Source of the DNA: a virus
Length of the DNA: 26,645 nt
Reading direction: 5' to 3' (one strand)
Virus record (IMG/VR): IMGVR_UViG_3300025383_001379
Span: 1-26,645 of that record
Position numbers and translations under genes: made by a program. Below are positions 1 through 6,347 of the stretch, piece by piece. Numbering within the stretch: the first letter of the stretch is position 1; each line of letters opens with the position of its first letter. The notes under the pieces are model-generated. The model saw only the letters and a program-made list of their open reading frames with translations, did no database searches and was not told the origin of the DNA.

Positions 1-2700
1 ATTTAGGAAGAGCGTCTCAATGTCAAGCATTGGTGCTAGATTTGCTAGGTAATCCAACACCGATTGTGAATACACTTTACGCGGTAGAAAATAGGTGTAC
101 TTGTCTCCATGCATGGATCCTGGAAAAAATGGACTTCCTCCTGGACTAGTGTATGGACTGGGCACTGGAGAAAAGTAAGGGCTTCCGCCTGGACTTGCAC
201 TACCTGGATAAAAAAGCATTTGGTATTCCTCTTTGCTTATGTGATTTGCTTGTGCGTGTATTCTATCACCAACGATCGCATAATTAAATCGGTTGATTCC
301 CGGATGGTCGCTTGCATTCATTAATCCAATCAGCTCATCTAAGGTAGAGTGAGTCGGTACAACATAATCCGAATAGAGAGACATGCGAATTATTGTTCCA
401 GGATGAGGTGGATCAAGATAGAAGCCGGCTTCAAAGTCATCTAAGTAGATGCAATCAGCCATGCGTAACCAGTAAAGAGAGTCCAGAGTGACTCCATTGA
501 AATCATTAAGAGTCAGAGACATGTCGCCATTGCCTAGTCCCCAATAGAGTTTCTTAGGGTGTCTTTGTGCTGGATCAGTGTAGGCAACATACTGACCTAA
601 ATCTGTATCATATAGCTCAACATCATACAGGTTTTGGCCCATTCCATAACGATTCTTATAGAATGCAATCCACTCAAGTAGATTTTTGTATACGTCAAAC
701 TTAACGGCAGCATCTTCATTGTTTAAAACATTGACCTTTGGATAGTAGAAAGGAGTAGCTCCAAAATCCTGCAGTCTCACGTTGGTTAGGTTTGCAAGTT
801 GGTAATTAAACTTGTCCTCAAGTCGAGTGATACCGATAATTTGAGGCTTTTGATCGCTTTGTACTGTGACAAATCTACTAAATGTGCTGATGTTTCCGCT
901 AAAGTCATAGAGCTCAGCAATGATTCGATATTTACCAGCATAAGGTAATACATGAGGCAGCTCATAAAGGTCTATCAGCTTACCCCTAAGGGAAAATGAG
1001 TAGGGATTTGGGGTGTCTTGTACTATTCGCCAATTGACTTCATAATAGTTTCCAAAATCAATATTGCCAAGGGTCCAATACGGACTCAATCCTGGAGCAG
1101 AGGCTCCTAGCTCACCTATTTGTACTCCTGAAAGGTCAGCTAGGGTGAATCCTCCAGTCTCTAATGTAAATATCACCGGAGCACCAATGACTCTTTCTGG
1201 ATCATCGCCAAATTCCCAAGTCAGTTTTTTACCAATATCTGGGAATCTCTGATCCCTTATTTCATTGTAAAAAGTCTTGAAGTTGTCAATTATTTTGACA
1301 ACCTCGTCACGAGTTGAATACCTTTGATTAAACTCAAATGGGTTGTCTGCTCCATTGTTATTGATTCTGCCGACTCCAAAATCTATTCCGCCTGGATCTT
1401 GCATCCTAAAAAGTGGATCTAGAGCGCGTAGAGTAATGTCATGATTTATGTCTGGGTATATTGCAACGTCTGCATGATCGTTGAAATTAAGGGTTGAGAT
1501 CCTGTCTGAATCATTCCAGTTAGCTATTCTTATTCTTTGAAAATAGATGAACTCCCCAATAATGTCCTTGATCTTTACGTTTACCGGTAGAAACTCTAAC
1601 TTTAGCTTATCGTTTAGTAGATTAAGCTTGTAGAAAATCTCGTTCACAGTAAAATCGGTGGTCTCAACCACATTGGGAATTCCCTCGTAGTCATAAGTGC
1701 CGTCCTCCTTTGTGAACTCATAAACTAGAGCAAGAAACTCAGTCTTCTTAAATTGCTTACCCTCACGAATCTGCTTGTTCTTATCGACAAGGTCAAGGGT
1801 ATCAATCACACTAGCATTTAGGTAATCGCTAATGTCTACCATGATCAATTTATTGGTGTTGGTCGAACGAGGGTTAACATTTTGCCAATATTCTTTAATC
1901 TGTAGAACGTCCTTATAACCAAGCATGTTTACAAAATTAGAGAGACCTTTATAGGTTCCGATATATGGGTACACCTGTTCTTTATTGACAAGAAGCTCCT
2001 TTCTTATTCGATTGAGCTCAGCGTAGTCTGGGATTGCCTCCTTAATGTCATAGTCCTTTAGGATATTAGCGTCCTCACGTAGGAACCTGATTCCAAAGTT
2101 TTGTGCCCACGTCCTATATCTTACGTCCTCCTCAATACCCTCACCGTAAAAATCGATTTGTGCTATTTGGACCTTTCCTGCAAGGCTTGAATAAAAGATG
2201 TTGAGAGTTCTTTGAAAGTTTACTTCATTTGTTGGACTGAACGCAATATTTACCTGCAAAGGAAATCCCATATCTAGGGTTCCGCTGGTCGCTGATGAGT
2301 AATCTGAAAATGCGACAACTTTAGAGTCTATTTTACTAATGAACTCAGAATCTAATTGAGTGTCCCTAACTACCTCATAGAGAAAGAACTCGTTAGCCGT
2401 TTCATTTGAGCTCCAAGAAAACTCTAAGTACTCTCCGACTCCAAGGGTGGGAAACTTCCAAGGAACTCGCCCATATTGAACGTTTTCTAAAATAAACAGG
2501 TTCTCATTATCAAAAAGGTAGTTGGATATGCCCTCAAAATAGATCTTACCTTCCCATATATTTGTACTTGTGTTGTACTTTAAGTTGAGGTTACTTCCGA
2601 ATTTATTAAAGAAACTTAGGTTTTGAACTACCATCCAGGGAAAGCTATTTTTATTATTTATTAGTATCCCTAAATTAGATGCTGTAAATTGAACTTTCAC
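1..2700 (-). CDS. Very large putative virion structural protein (C-terminus beyond left edge)
   Basis: I translated the minus strand codon by codon from 2700 to 1 and found one open frame of 900 codons with no stop, so the gene continues beyond the left edge. The first possible start after the in-frame TAG is GTG at 2698-2700, which overlaps the end of the sigma-factor gene by 26 bp; the first ATG lies about 22 codons later. The protein is rich in aromatic, Asn and Asp residues. It has stretches that look like beta-sandwich (Ig/FN3-like) modules, for example around residues 40-110 and 540-620. A Pro-Gly-Ser-rich linker lies near residues 827-860, with SPGGSP appearing twice. No signal peptide or membrane segment is visible. 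Size, composition and position downstream of a late sigma factor suggest a tail, baseplate or fibre component. The exact role is not recognised. Confidence 0.75.
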   Translation of the reverse strand, partial: MKVQFTASNLGILINNKNSFPWMVVQNLSFFNKFGSNLNLKYNTSTNIWEGKIYFEGISNYLFDNENLFILENVQYGRVPWKFPTLGVGEYLEFSWSSNETANEFFLYEVVRDTQLDSEFISKIDSKVVAFSDYSSATSGTLDMGFPLQVNIAFSPTNEVNFQRTLNIFYSSLAGKVQIAQIDFYGEGIEEDVRYRTWAQNFGIRFLREDANILKDYDIKEAIPDYAELNRIRKELLVNKEQVYPYIGTYKGLSNFVNMLGYKDVLQIKEYWQNVNPRSTNTNKLIMVDISDYLNASVIDTLDLVDKNKQIREGKQFKKTEFLALVYEFTKEDGTYDYEGIPNVVETTDFTVNEIFYKLNLLNDKLKLEFLPVNVKIKDIIGEFIYFQRIRIANWNDSDRISTLNFNDHADVAIYPDINHDITLRALDPLFRMQDPGGIDFGVGRINNNGADNPFEFNQRYSTRDEVVKIIDNFKTFYNEIRDQRFPDIGKKLTWEFGDDPERVIGAPVIFTLETGGFTLADLSGVQIGELGASAPGLSPYWTLGNIDFGNYYEVNWRIVQDTPNPYSFSLRGKLIDLYELPHVLPYAGKYRIIAELYDFSGNISTFSRFVTVQSDQKPQIIGITRLEDKFNYQLANLTNVRLQDFGATPFYYPKVNVLNNEDAAVKFDVYKNLLEWIAFYKNRYGMGQNLYDVELYDTDLGQYVAYTDPAQRHPKKLYWGLGNGDMSLTLNDFNGVTLDSLYWLRMADCIYLDDFEAGFYLDPPHPGTIIRMSLYSDYVVPTHSTLDELIGLMNASDHPGINRFNYAIVGDRIHAQANHISKEEYQMLFYPGSASPGGSPYFSPVPSPYTSPGGSPFFPGSMHGDKYTYFLPRKVYSQSVLDYLANLAPMLDIETLFLN

Positions 2701-3073
2701 CGCTGGTGCTAAGTGATAGGAATTCTAGCGTCTCGTCTTTATCCAGTCCGGTCTTCTTGTGGATCTTTTTCCACTCTTTAGCATACCCATTTTTACATAA
2801 CTGTGTAAAATAGGCAAAGGCATTGGGTTTTGCAGATCTGGTCTCGTCAAAACTCTGCCAATACTTAATACAATCGAATATTGCAGACTGTACACAATCT
2901 TCCCTGTCGCGATCATCCCTAAAGTAGAGACGAACTACTGCTCTATTTGCAAGAATAATAAAACTGTCAATCGCAGCAGCGCTTAGCTTCCCTGCCTTTT
3001 TACACTTTATTATTTCATCGGTGAAATCGTTGTTATTGATGTAGTCTTTGTCACCACGTTTTTTTCTAGCCAT
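2675..3073 (-). CDS. 55: T4 gp55-like late-transcription sigma factor
   Basis: This 132-residue protein resembles T4 gp55, the small divergent sigma factor that directs host RNA polymerase to late promoters together with the sliding clamp. The resemblance is in order along the chain. A YINNNDF start of the first helix (residues 11-17) compares with YVNNKEL in gp55. An acidic helix follows (about 54-72). Then come FDET (75-78), PNAFAYFTQLCKNGYAK (83-99) and a lysine-rich helix, matching FDET, a PHAYITQACFNAF-like segment and a basic helix in gp55. It is shorter than T4 gp55 (185 aa), mostly at the C-terminus. The ATG lies 9 bp after the RuvC-like gene, so the two are probably co-transcribed. 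TAAATA-type motifs at several intergenic sites here are the promoter class it should recognise. The match is from memory, not an alignment. Confidence 0.75.
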   Translation of the reverse strand: MARKKRGDKDYINNNDFTDEIIKCKKAGKLSAAAIDSFIILANRAVVRLYFRDDRDREDCVQSAIFDCIKYWQSFDETRSAKPNAFAYFTQLCKNGYAKEWKKIHKKTGLDKDETLEFLSLSTSGESSIYSI

Positions 3074-3082
3074 CCTTTTGGA

Positions 3083-3742
3083 TTATTTTAGGAGACCATG
3101 GATCTTGGTCACACCTAAATAGGCATCTACCATATCGATGATCGGTGAAAGGATCTTATCCCCTTCTATTACCCATTGCTCTTTGTTAATAAGCTTAAAT
3201 AGGTCAGACTCCTTTACAGATTCGATGATTGGGTCACTTTTAAATTTAGCTAGAATGTCTTGTTTGTTTGCGTTGCCTTTACAGCCAATTGCGTTTTTAA
3301 GTTCGCTTGGGCTAAATACAAAAAGCTTGTCGTGATTGAAATTAAGTATTCTGGAGATGAGCTGCTGTTTTAGGATCCCAGTGGCCTGAGCAATATCTAC
3401 TAGTGAGTTACCGCTTGACCCAAATGAGATTCCTTCTATGCAAACCATACACTCTTCCCCTTTTACTTCATTTTCAATAGCACTGACAAACATGTAGATA
3501 GCTTCAAGGTAATTGATCAGCTTGGTTCTTTCAGTAAGATGGTACTCTTGTTCTTTTTTCCTTCGTGAAGTGGTTCTTAGGATCTGGATATTTGGATATG
3601 TTGAATTAATGTAATCGTAATTATCAGAATCTTTTTTACGAACTGTAGTATTAGCTAGTGCGATCCACTTAAATTCTTTAAAATCGCGACAGATGCATGC
3701 TCCAGGGTACAATATTGAAAAGTCGATGCTGATAATGGTCAT
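3083..3742 (-). CDS. RuvC-like Holliday-junction resolvase (RNase H fold)
   Basis: This 219-residue protein has the layout of RuvC-family junction resolvases. The first strand IISIDFS carries D7. An acidic strand CIEGISFGSSGNSL carries E103 and is followed by a helix with a QATGILKQQL segment. A strand and loop, FSPSELKNAIGCKGNANKQ (about 143-161), resembles the Pro/Lys-rich segment before the last helix in RuvC. The last helix, IIDMVDAYLG, carries D203 and D206. These acidic residues would bind two metal ions for cutting branched DNA. In T4 that job, clearing branches before packaging, belongs to gp49 (endonuclease VII); a RuvC-type enzyme here would be a functional substitute, which is inference. 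It is the first gene of the minus-strand unit, starting 69 bp downstream of a TAAATA-type motif. Confidence is high for the fold and moderate for the exact substrate. Confidence 0.72.
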   Translation of the reverse strand: MTIISIDFSILYPGACICRDFKEFKWIALANTTVRKKDSDNYDYINSTYPNIQILRTTSRRKKEQEYHLTERTKLINYLEAIYMFVSAIENEVKGEECMVCIEGISFGSSGNSLVDIAQATGILKQQLISRILNFNHDKLFVFSPSELKNAIGCKGNANKQDILAKFKSDPIIESVKESDLFKLINKEQWVIEGDKILSPIIDMVDAYLGVTKIHGLLK

Positions 3743-3810
3743 TCATAGGAATTATTTTAAGCCTAATCAAGTTATACACTGGGATAGAAAAATAGTTTCA
3801 TCTAATATAA

Positions 3811-3823
3811 AGTATTTATTTTT
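3811..3823 (-). promoter_or_regulatory. Candidate T4-type late promoter for RuvC-like / gp55 / structural unit
   Basis: Read on the minus strand, the sequence is AAAAATAAATACT. It matches the shared AATAAATAnT core seen at 16627, 22380 and 23519 and the T4 late consensus TATAAATA. It lies about 69 bp upstream of the RuvC-like ATG, so transcription would begin near 3800. The motif is short and the region is AT-rich, so this call rests on position and on the recurrence of the motif. Confidence 0.45.
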
Positions 3824-3870
3824 TAAAACCATCACATTTTTCACTAGTATAACTAGGGTGGTGGGTGGGT

Positions 3871-3892
3871 GTAGCTATATAGTACTAGCTAC
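3871..3892. repeat. 7-bp perfect inverted repeat, possible operator
   Basis: GTAGCTA (3871-3877) and TAGCTAC (3886-3892) are perfect inverted arms around an 8-base AT-rich spacer. The repeat sits in the middle of the divergent control region, just after a G-rich tract. Its spacing fits a site for a dimeric regulator as well as a small hairpin. No regulator that could bind it is evident in the window. Confidence 0.4.
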
Positions 3893-3949
3893 TTACTTTA
3901 TTCTTTCTTTAATTATACTATAGTGTTACTCTAGTACTACTCCCAGGCG

Positions 3950-3968
3950 CCCGTACGCGGGAATTTTT
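3950..3968 (+). terminator. Short GC hairpin followed by T-run (weak terminator-like)
   Basis: CCCG-TACG-CGGG forms a 4-bp GC stem with a TACG tetraloop (3950-3961), followed by AATTTTTT. The shape is that of a small intrinsic terminator, but no gene lies upstream on the plus strand. If it acts, it would stop a short leader transcript made inside the control region just before uvdE. The stem is short, so confidence is low. Confidence 0.3.
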
Positions 3969-4000
3969 TAAAGACACCGGATTTAGTGTACTATAGTTAC

Positions 4001-4963
4001 ATGAGATTAGGATACTGCTGCATAAACCTTACCTTAAAGGACAAGGGAATCACCACTAACCGTGGTATGATTAAAAAGACTTGGCAAACCCAAGGCATTG
4101 CACATGCTGCACTGCTTGCTGAGCAAAACTTACATGACATGTACCGGATCCTACAGTGGAACATTACCCAGGACATAAGGGTCTATCGCATGTCCAGTGA
4201 TATTTTTCCTTGGATGAGCGAGTATCGGTTTGAGGACCTGCCCAACTATGCTGCACTCTGTGAAATAGCTCACAAGATCGGAGAGCTTGCCCACACCCAT
4301 AACCTTAGGCTAACCTTTCACCCCGGTCAGTTTGACGTTCTTGCATCCCCTACTGAAAGCATCGTCACTAAGACAATATGCGATCTTGATCAGCATGCAC
4401 GTATCATGGACATGATGGGACTTCCAGCAAATCGTTATTCTGCAATAAACATACACATCGGTGGCACCTATGGTGATAAGGAGTCTGCTGCTGCTCGATT
4501 CTGTGAAAATTTCAAAAGGCTAGCTGAATCAACACAAAAGAGGCTGGTTGTAGAAAACGACGACAAAGCAAGCCAGTTCAGCGTAAAGGATCTATACGAT
4601 CTTGTCTATATAAATACTGCCTGTTCCATCACGTTTGATCATCTGCACCACAGATTTTGCACAGGCGACCTTACTGCTAGGGACGCAGCTCACCTTGCAG
4701 CTCGTACTTGGGATAAGGTGACACCGTTACAACACTATAGCAGTTCTAAGATATACGAAGATGCTACTCTACTTGCTCGTTCCCACTCAGATTACGTGTA
4801 TGAGGTCATACCCGACTATGACATAGTTGCAGATGTTGAAATAGAGGCAAAGGCCAAGGATCTAGCTCTACTCAAATATCGTCAAGACCTAAACCAGATA
4901 CACGATTATAGTATTGATAGAAGACTCTTAATTACTCCACTAAAACTTAATTTTGAAGAATGA
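4001..4963 (+). CDS. uvdE: UV-damage endonuclease, UvdE/UVDE family
   Basis: UVDE enzymes nick DNA 5' to UV photoproducts and other distorting lesions, starting an alternative excision-repair route. This protein has the family's TIM-barrel signatures. The N-terminus MRLGYCCINLTL is followed by a TTNRGM segment, where family members have a TNR motif. Further on are FHPGQFDVLASP (about 106-117, metal-binding His), INIHIGG (His152), VVENDD (Glu185), ITFDHLHHRF (Asp/His near 213-216) and DVEIEAKAKDLALLKYR near the C-terminus. I start it at ATG 4001, not at an in-frame GTG at 3986, because the family begins with MRLGY; this gives 320 residues, the usual size. It is the first gene of the 14-gene plus-strand run. 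Its TGA overlaps the next ATG (ATGA at 4960-4963), so translation is probably coupled. Confidence 0.93.
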   Translation: MRLGYCCINLTLKDKGITTNRGMIKKTWQTQGIAHAALLAEQNLHDMYRILQWNITQDIRVYRMSSDIFPWMSEYRFEDLPNYAALCEIAHKIGELAHTHNLRLTFHPGQFDVLASPTESIVTKTICDLDQHARIMDMMGLPANRYSAINIHIGGTYGDKESAAARFCENFKRLAESTQKRLVVENDDKASQFSVKDLYDLVYINTACSITFDHLHHRFCTGDLTARDAAHLAARTWDKVTPLQHYSSSKIYEDATLLARSHSDYVYEVIPDYDIVADVEIEAKAKDLALLKYRQDLNQIHDYSIDRRLLITPLKLNFEE

Positions 4964-5835
4964 AAATCCTAAATCTAGTACAACCGAATAGCTCAGACAT
5001 TAATTACAAAATTTCCAGTTTTCCAGACGGGCAACAGGACGTAACTATTATCGATTATCCAAGAGTACCGACCTCACTCACCGAACCTATCACAATCCGA
5101 TCTAGGTTCAATTCATTCCGGGATCTTGAGATAATTATCTGTGCGACCAAGGCACTGAGAAATTTGGGAATAGAGGAAATTACCCTCTATGTTCCATACA
5201 TACTTGGAGCACGTAGCGACCGTCAGTTTGTTAATGGAGGTACTTCTTACCTTCGTGACGTTATTGCGCCAATCCTAAACTCTCTAAACTTTAAGCAAGT
5301 GCTGTGCTTTGACGTGCACTCAGACGTTGCCGCTGCCTGCATCAACCGACTTAAGGTACTCGATAACACATCACTAGTGACTGCATTCATCTCACGAGAA
5401 GCTGAAAAGCAAAACTGCACACCTGCTGAGTTTCTTAACACCTGCATTTTTGTTTCACCGGATGGAGGCAGTCTAAAAAAGATCTACAAGGTTGCAAGTT
5501 CTCTAAAATTTGACGGTGAAATACTCACCTGTAGCAAATACAGAGGCACCGATGGTAAACTCAGTAAGACCCATGTTCCTTATCGTATTGACCACTTCTC
5601 AAAAAACTTGGTCATCATCGATGACATTTGTGACGGCGGTCGCACCTTCTTAAACATTGCAGATGAGATCAAAAGGACTCAACCTGAAAGAACTGGCAAG
5701 ACATATCTAATCATCTCACACGGAATATTCTCAGCAGGGCTTGATGACTTGCGCAAGTCGCTAGACGGAATCTACTGCAGCAATAGCTACTCAGACATAA
5801 CTGATCCGTTAGTCACTCAACTTGGAATATTCTAA
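4960..5835 (+). CDS. PRPP-synthetase-like pyrophosphokinase (candidate Adps of a NARP1 pathway)
   Basis: This 291-residue protein is in the ribose-phosphate pyrophosphokinase family. It has FPDG (21-24), PYILGARSDR (79-88, the ATP-binding segment, ARQDR in bacterial Prs), CFDVHSD (116-122, the catalytic His), SKYR (192-195, where Prs has the KRR loop) and IIDDICDGGRT (219-229, the PRPP-binding loop). The last two differ from canonical Prs (KRR, DDMIDTGGT), so the pyrophosphate acceptor may not be plain ribose-5-phosphate. Phage enzymes annotated this way are known to work as Adps, turning ADP-ribose into ADPR-pyrophosphate, beside a Nampt-like partner. Here a Nampt-like gene lies two genes downstream. 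It is slightly shorter than standard Prs (about 315 aa). The family call is firm; the choice between Prs and Adps is inference. Confidence 0.88.
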   Translation: MKILNLVQPNSSDINYKISSFPDGQQDVTIIDYPRVPTSLTEPITIRSRFNSFRDLEIIICATKALRNLGIEEITLYVPYILGARSDRQFVNGGTSYLRDVIAPILNSLNFKQVLCFDVHSDVAAACINRLKVLDNTSLVTAFISREAEKQNCTPAEFLNTCIFVSPDGGSLKKIYKVASSLKFDGEILTCSKYRGTDGKLSKTHVPYRIDHFSKNLVIIDDICDGGRTFLNIADEIKRTQPERTGKTYLIISHGIFSAGLDDLRKSLDGIYCSNSYSDITDPLVTQLGIF

Positions 5836-5849
5836 AAACATCTATCTAA

Positions 5850-6338
5850 ATGAATAACTACACCGAAGTTTATGGGGATCTAATTGCCCTAGCTAAAGAA
5901 GGAAAATTTGATGTGATTGCGCACGGTTGCAACTGCCTTTGCACAATGGGAGCAGGATTGGCTCCACAAATGGCCTCTGCCTTTGGCTGTGACCTATTTC
6001 CACTAGAAGATATAAAGTACAAAGGTGACATCAATAAACTGGGTCAAATAGAAGCCCATCTCATCTCTCGCATGGACATGGAAAGAGGTGTCTTTGTGAT
6101 CAATGCATACACTCAATACTCCTATGGAAAAAATCATACAGATGGAGTTGACACACCAGTAGATTACGAGGCAATCACACTTTGCATGCGTAAGATCAAT
6201 CAAAAATACAAAGGCTTGCACATTGGGCTACCGATGATTGGCGCAGGTCTTGCTGGTGGAGACTGGGAAAAAATCAAGCACATCATTAAACGTGAGCTAA
6301 AAGATTGTATAGTAACTATAGTAATATTTAAAAAGTAA
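5850..6338 (+). CDS. Macro-domain protein (ADP-ribose / Appr-1''-p binding or processing)
   Basis: This is a single macro domain of 162 residues. The signatures are YGDLI (8-12), DVIAHGCNCLCTMGAGLA (21-38, the first ADP-ribose loop with an Asn at position 28) and LPMIGAGLAGGDWEKI (127-142, the phosphate-binding loop). The HGCN..CTMGAGLA form is that of the Poa1p-like branch, which removes the 1''-phosphate from ADP-ribose-1''-phosphate. Other macro domains bind ADP-ribose or strip it from proteins or nucleic acid. It lies between the PRPP-synthetase-like and Nampt-like genes (14- and 9-bp gaps), so it probably works on the same ADP-ribose/NAD+ pool. It could supply free ADP-ribose or remove an ADP-ribosyl signal made by host defences. 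The domain is sure; the substrate is not. Confidence 0.9.
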   Translation: MNNYTEVYGDLIALAKEGKFDVIAHGCNCLCTMGAGLAPQMASAFGCDLFPLEDIKYKGDINKLGQIEAHLISRMDMERGVFVINAYTQYSYGKNHTDGVDTPVDYEAITLCMRKINQKYKGLHIGLPMIGAGLAGGDWEKIKHIIKRELKDCIVTIVIFKK

Positions 6339-6347
6339 AAACAAACT

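Larger units (their letters stand above)
3743..4000. other. Divergent control region between minus- and plus-strand units
   Basis: This 258-bp AT-rich gap separates the divergently transcribed RuvC-like and UvdE genes and must hold the promoters for both units. It contains a minus-strand TAAATA-type motif, a 7-bp perfect inverted repeat (3871-3892), a G-rich tract GGGTGGTGGGTGGG (3856-3869) that could form a two-tetrad quadruplex on the plus strand, repeated copies of AGTACTA (near 3881 and 3933), and a short GC hairpin followed by T6 (3950-3968). A plus-strand frame of 76 codons covers 3693-3923, but it overlaps the start of the RuvC-like gene and shows no protein-like composition. I could not identify the plus-strand promoter with confidence: no good TTGACA/TATAAT pair or Bacteroidota TAnnTTTG element stands out. 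Confidence 0.6.

Noticed and set aside
109-324. Plus-strand frame of 71 codons rich in Trp
   Set aside because: It lies opposite the Pro-Gly-Ser part of the long minus-strand gene; its Trp-rich composition comes from reading the complement of Pro codons.
1-2640. Apparent gene desert at the left edge
   Set aside because: It is not empty: codon-by-codon translation of the minus strand is open throughout, so this is one long gene cut by the edge.
3693-3923. Plus-strand 76-codon frame in the divergent gap
   Set aside because: It overlaps the RuvC-like gene start on the other strand, has low-complexity hydrophobic content, and covers clear control signals.
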